From: an uncultured Clostridia bacterium
Lineage (GTDB): Bacteria > Bacillota > Clostridia > Oscillospirales > Acutalibacteraceae
Length of the DNA: 6,107 nt
Direction of reading: 5' to 3'
NCBI GenBank assembly: GCA_947165115.1
Contig: CAMUZD010000109.1
Location: forward strand, 1 to 6,107
Shown: one piece after another, positions 5,197 through 6,107 of the stretch
How the letters are laid out: every line of letters starts with the position of its first letter
Position numbering within the stretch: position 1 is the first letter of the stretch
Notes under the pieces: model-generated
Database searches by the model: none
The model's input: only the letters and a program-made list of their open reading frames with translations
What the model was told of the DNA's origin: nothing
Position numbers and translations under genes: made by a program

Positions 5197-6107
5197 ATGT
5201 CAAAAGAACGCAGTCTGCCCGAAAATTCCCATCCCAATAAGATAGGAATCAAAGAGGGCATGGGCTATATGCTCGGCGACGCAGGCAACCTCTTTGTTTT
5301 AACCTATGTATCTTCATTTCTGAAGGTATTCTATACGGACGTCCTCAAAATCGATACGGATAAGGTTGCAAACCTTTTCCTTTTCACCCGTCTCTGGGAC
5401 GCAATCAATGACCCGATGTGGGGCGCAATAGTTGCAAAGCGCCGGCCGACAAAAGACGGCAAATTCAGACCGTTTCTGAAATATGTTGCGATTCCCCTCG
5501 GTGTTTCACAGATAATCTGCTTCTTCAATATCGGCAGATTTACCGAGAGCCAGGCGCTGTTACTGGTATTTGCATATATTACTTATATAGCGTTCGGTAT
5601 GCTGTATACGGGAATGAACGTTCCCTTCGGATCTCTCGCGTCGGTGATCACAGATGATCCCGACGGGCGCACTCTGCTCTCAACCTTCCGCACTATCGGC
5701 GGAGGAATCGGCGGCGCAGCTCCCCTGCTCCTCGCTCCTTTCATTATTTATACGAAGGTTCAGGAAGCAGGCGGCAAGACGCACAACGAAGCAAACGCCA
5801 GAGGAATGTTCCTCTTCGCTCTCGCAATGGGCGTCCTCTCGATTATATTCTATTTTGCCTGCTACGCCACTACCAAGGAAAGAGTTCCTTCCGAAGCGGA
5901 ACCGCAGGTGGATATAAAGAAGACCTATCTCGGCATGTTCAAGAGCAGACCGTTTGTAATCCTTGCTCTGACAGGCATTCTCATCAGCGGTCAGCTTCAG
6001 TTCGCATCGCTCAACCAGTATCTTTACAAGAATTATTTCTGTAACACAAATCTTTCAGTTCTCGGAACTATAGCGCAGTATCTCCCGATGGCGATTATGA
6101 TTCCGTT
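5197..6107 (+). CDS. GPH-family sugar:cation symporter, N-terminal part (3' end outside window)
   Basis: The first 303 codons of a polytopic inner-membrane transporter of the glycoside-pentoside-hexuronide:cation symporter family (MelB, XylP and YicJ relatives), which import sugars with Na+ or H+. Families of this kind usually run 450-500 residues, so about 60% is present. Hydrophobic segments lie near 24-46, 57-80, 93-112, 118-140, 165-186, 203-224, 252-272 and 284-303. Family marks are GDAGN at 27-31, RLWDAINDP at 65-73 (matching MelB Arg52, Asp55, Asn58 and Asp59), the cytoplasmic loop RRPTKDGKFRPF at 82-93, and YTGMNVPFGSL at 137-147 followed by ITDDPDGRTLL. MelB's Asp19 and Asp124 correspond here to Leu32 and Asn141, so the substrate is unlikely to be melibiose; it cannot be told from sequence. 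The start ATG follows a modest GCGGGGTG site 7 bases upstream. It lies 13 bases after the hydrolase gene, with no promoter or terminator between, so the two are probably co-transcribed. Confidence 0.93.
   Translation, partial: MSKERSLPENSHPNKIGIKEGMGYMLGDAGNLFVLTYVSSFLKVFYTDVLKIDTDKVANLFLFTRLWDAINDPMWGAIVAKRRPTKDGKFRPFLKYVAIPLGVSQIICFFNIGRFTESQALLLVFAYITYIAFGMLYTGMNVPFGSLASVITDDPDGRTLLSTFRTIGGGIGGAAPLLLAPFIIYTKVQEAGGKTHNEANARGMFLFALAMGVLSIIFYFACYATTKERVPSEAEPQVDIKKTYLGMFKSRPFVILALTGILISGQLQFASLNQYLYKNYFCNTNLSVLGTIAQYLPMAIMIP

Noticed and set aside
5418..5917. Two + strand open frames inside the transporter region
   Set aside because: They lie in other frames of the symporter, which shows clear family motifs throughout; their own products resemble nothing.

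Overview
The window reads as ordinary chromosomal DNA from an anaerobic Gram-positive bacterium, most likely a gut clostridium of the Ruminococcaceae/Oscillospiraceae kind. The evidence is strong AGGAGG-like ribosome binding sites, sigma-A type promoters, a lipoprotein with a Thr/Glu-rich tether, Gram-positive-style SerC and ACT-type SerA proteins, a DUF2974 (Mbeg1-like) hydrolase, and roughly balanced base composition with AT-rich gaps. The genus assignment is inference. I see no IS element, tRNA, rRNA, CRISPR array or phage gene. No gap between genes exceeds about 120 bases.

Left part (1-3563, all + strand): the 3' end of aspS (aspartyl-tRNA synthetase), then serC (phosphoserine aminotransferase), serA (3-phosphoglycerate dehydrogenase) and an uncharacterised secreted lipoprotein. 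The gaps are only 31, 24 and 19 bases, with no terminator between them, so they may be co-transcribed. A strong GC-rich hairpin closes the run. SerA and SerC catalyse the first two steps from 3-phosphoglycerate to serine. The phosphatase for the last step (SerB) is not in the window.

Middle (3572-4025): a small minus-strand gene for a protein with an N-terminal zinc ribbon and a C-terminal glycine-zipper-like segment. It converges on the lipoprotein gene and shares the hairpin, which works as a terminator in both directions. Its promoter lies back to back with the promoter of the next rightward gene in a 118-base AT-rich gap.

Right part (4026-6107, + strand): a DUF2974-family alpha/beta hydrolase with a GHSKGG nucleophile elbow, followed 13 bases later by the first 303 codons of a GPH-family (MelB/XylP-like) sugar:cation symporter that runs off the window. 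The two are probably one transcription unit.

No clearly new system is visible. The points most worth a second look are the altered serine-binding positions in the SerA ACT domain, the zinc-ribbon/glycine-zipper protein divergent from the hydrolase, the helical tail of the hydrolase and its pairing with a transporter, and the lipoprotein attached to the serine operon.
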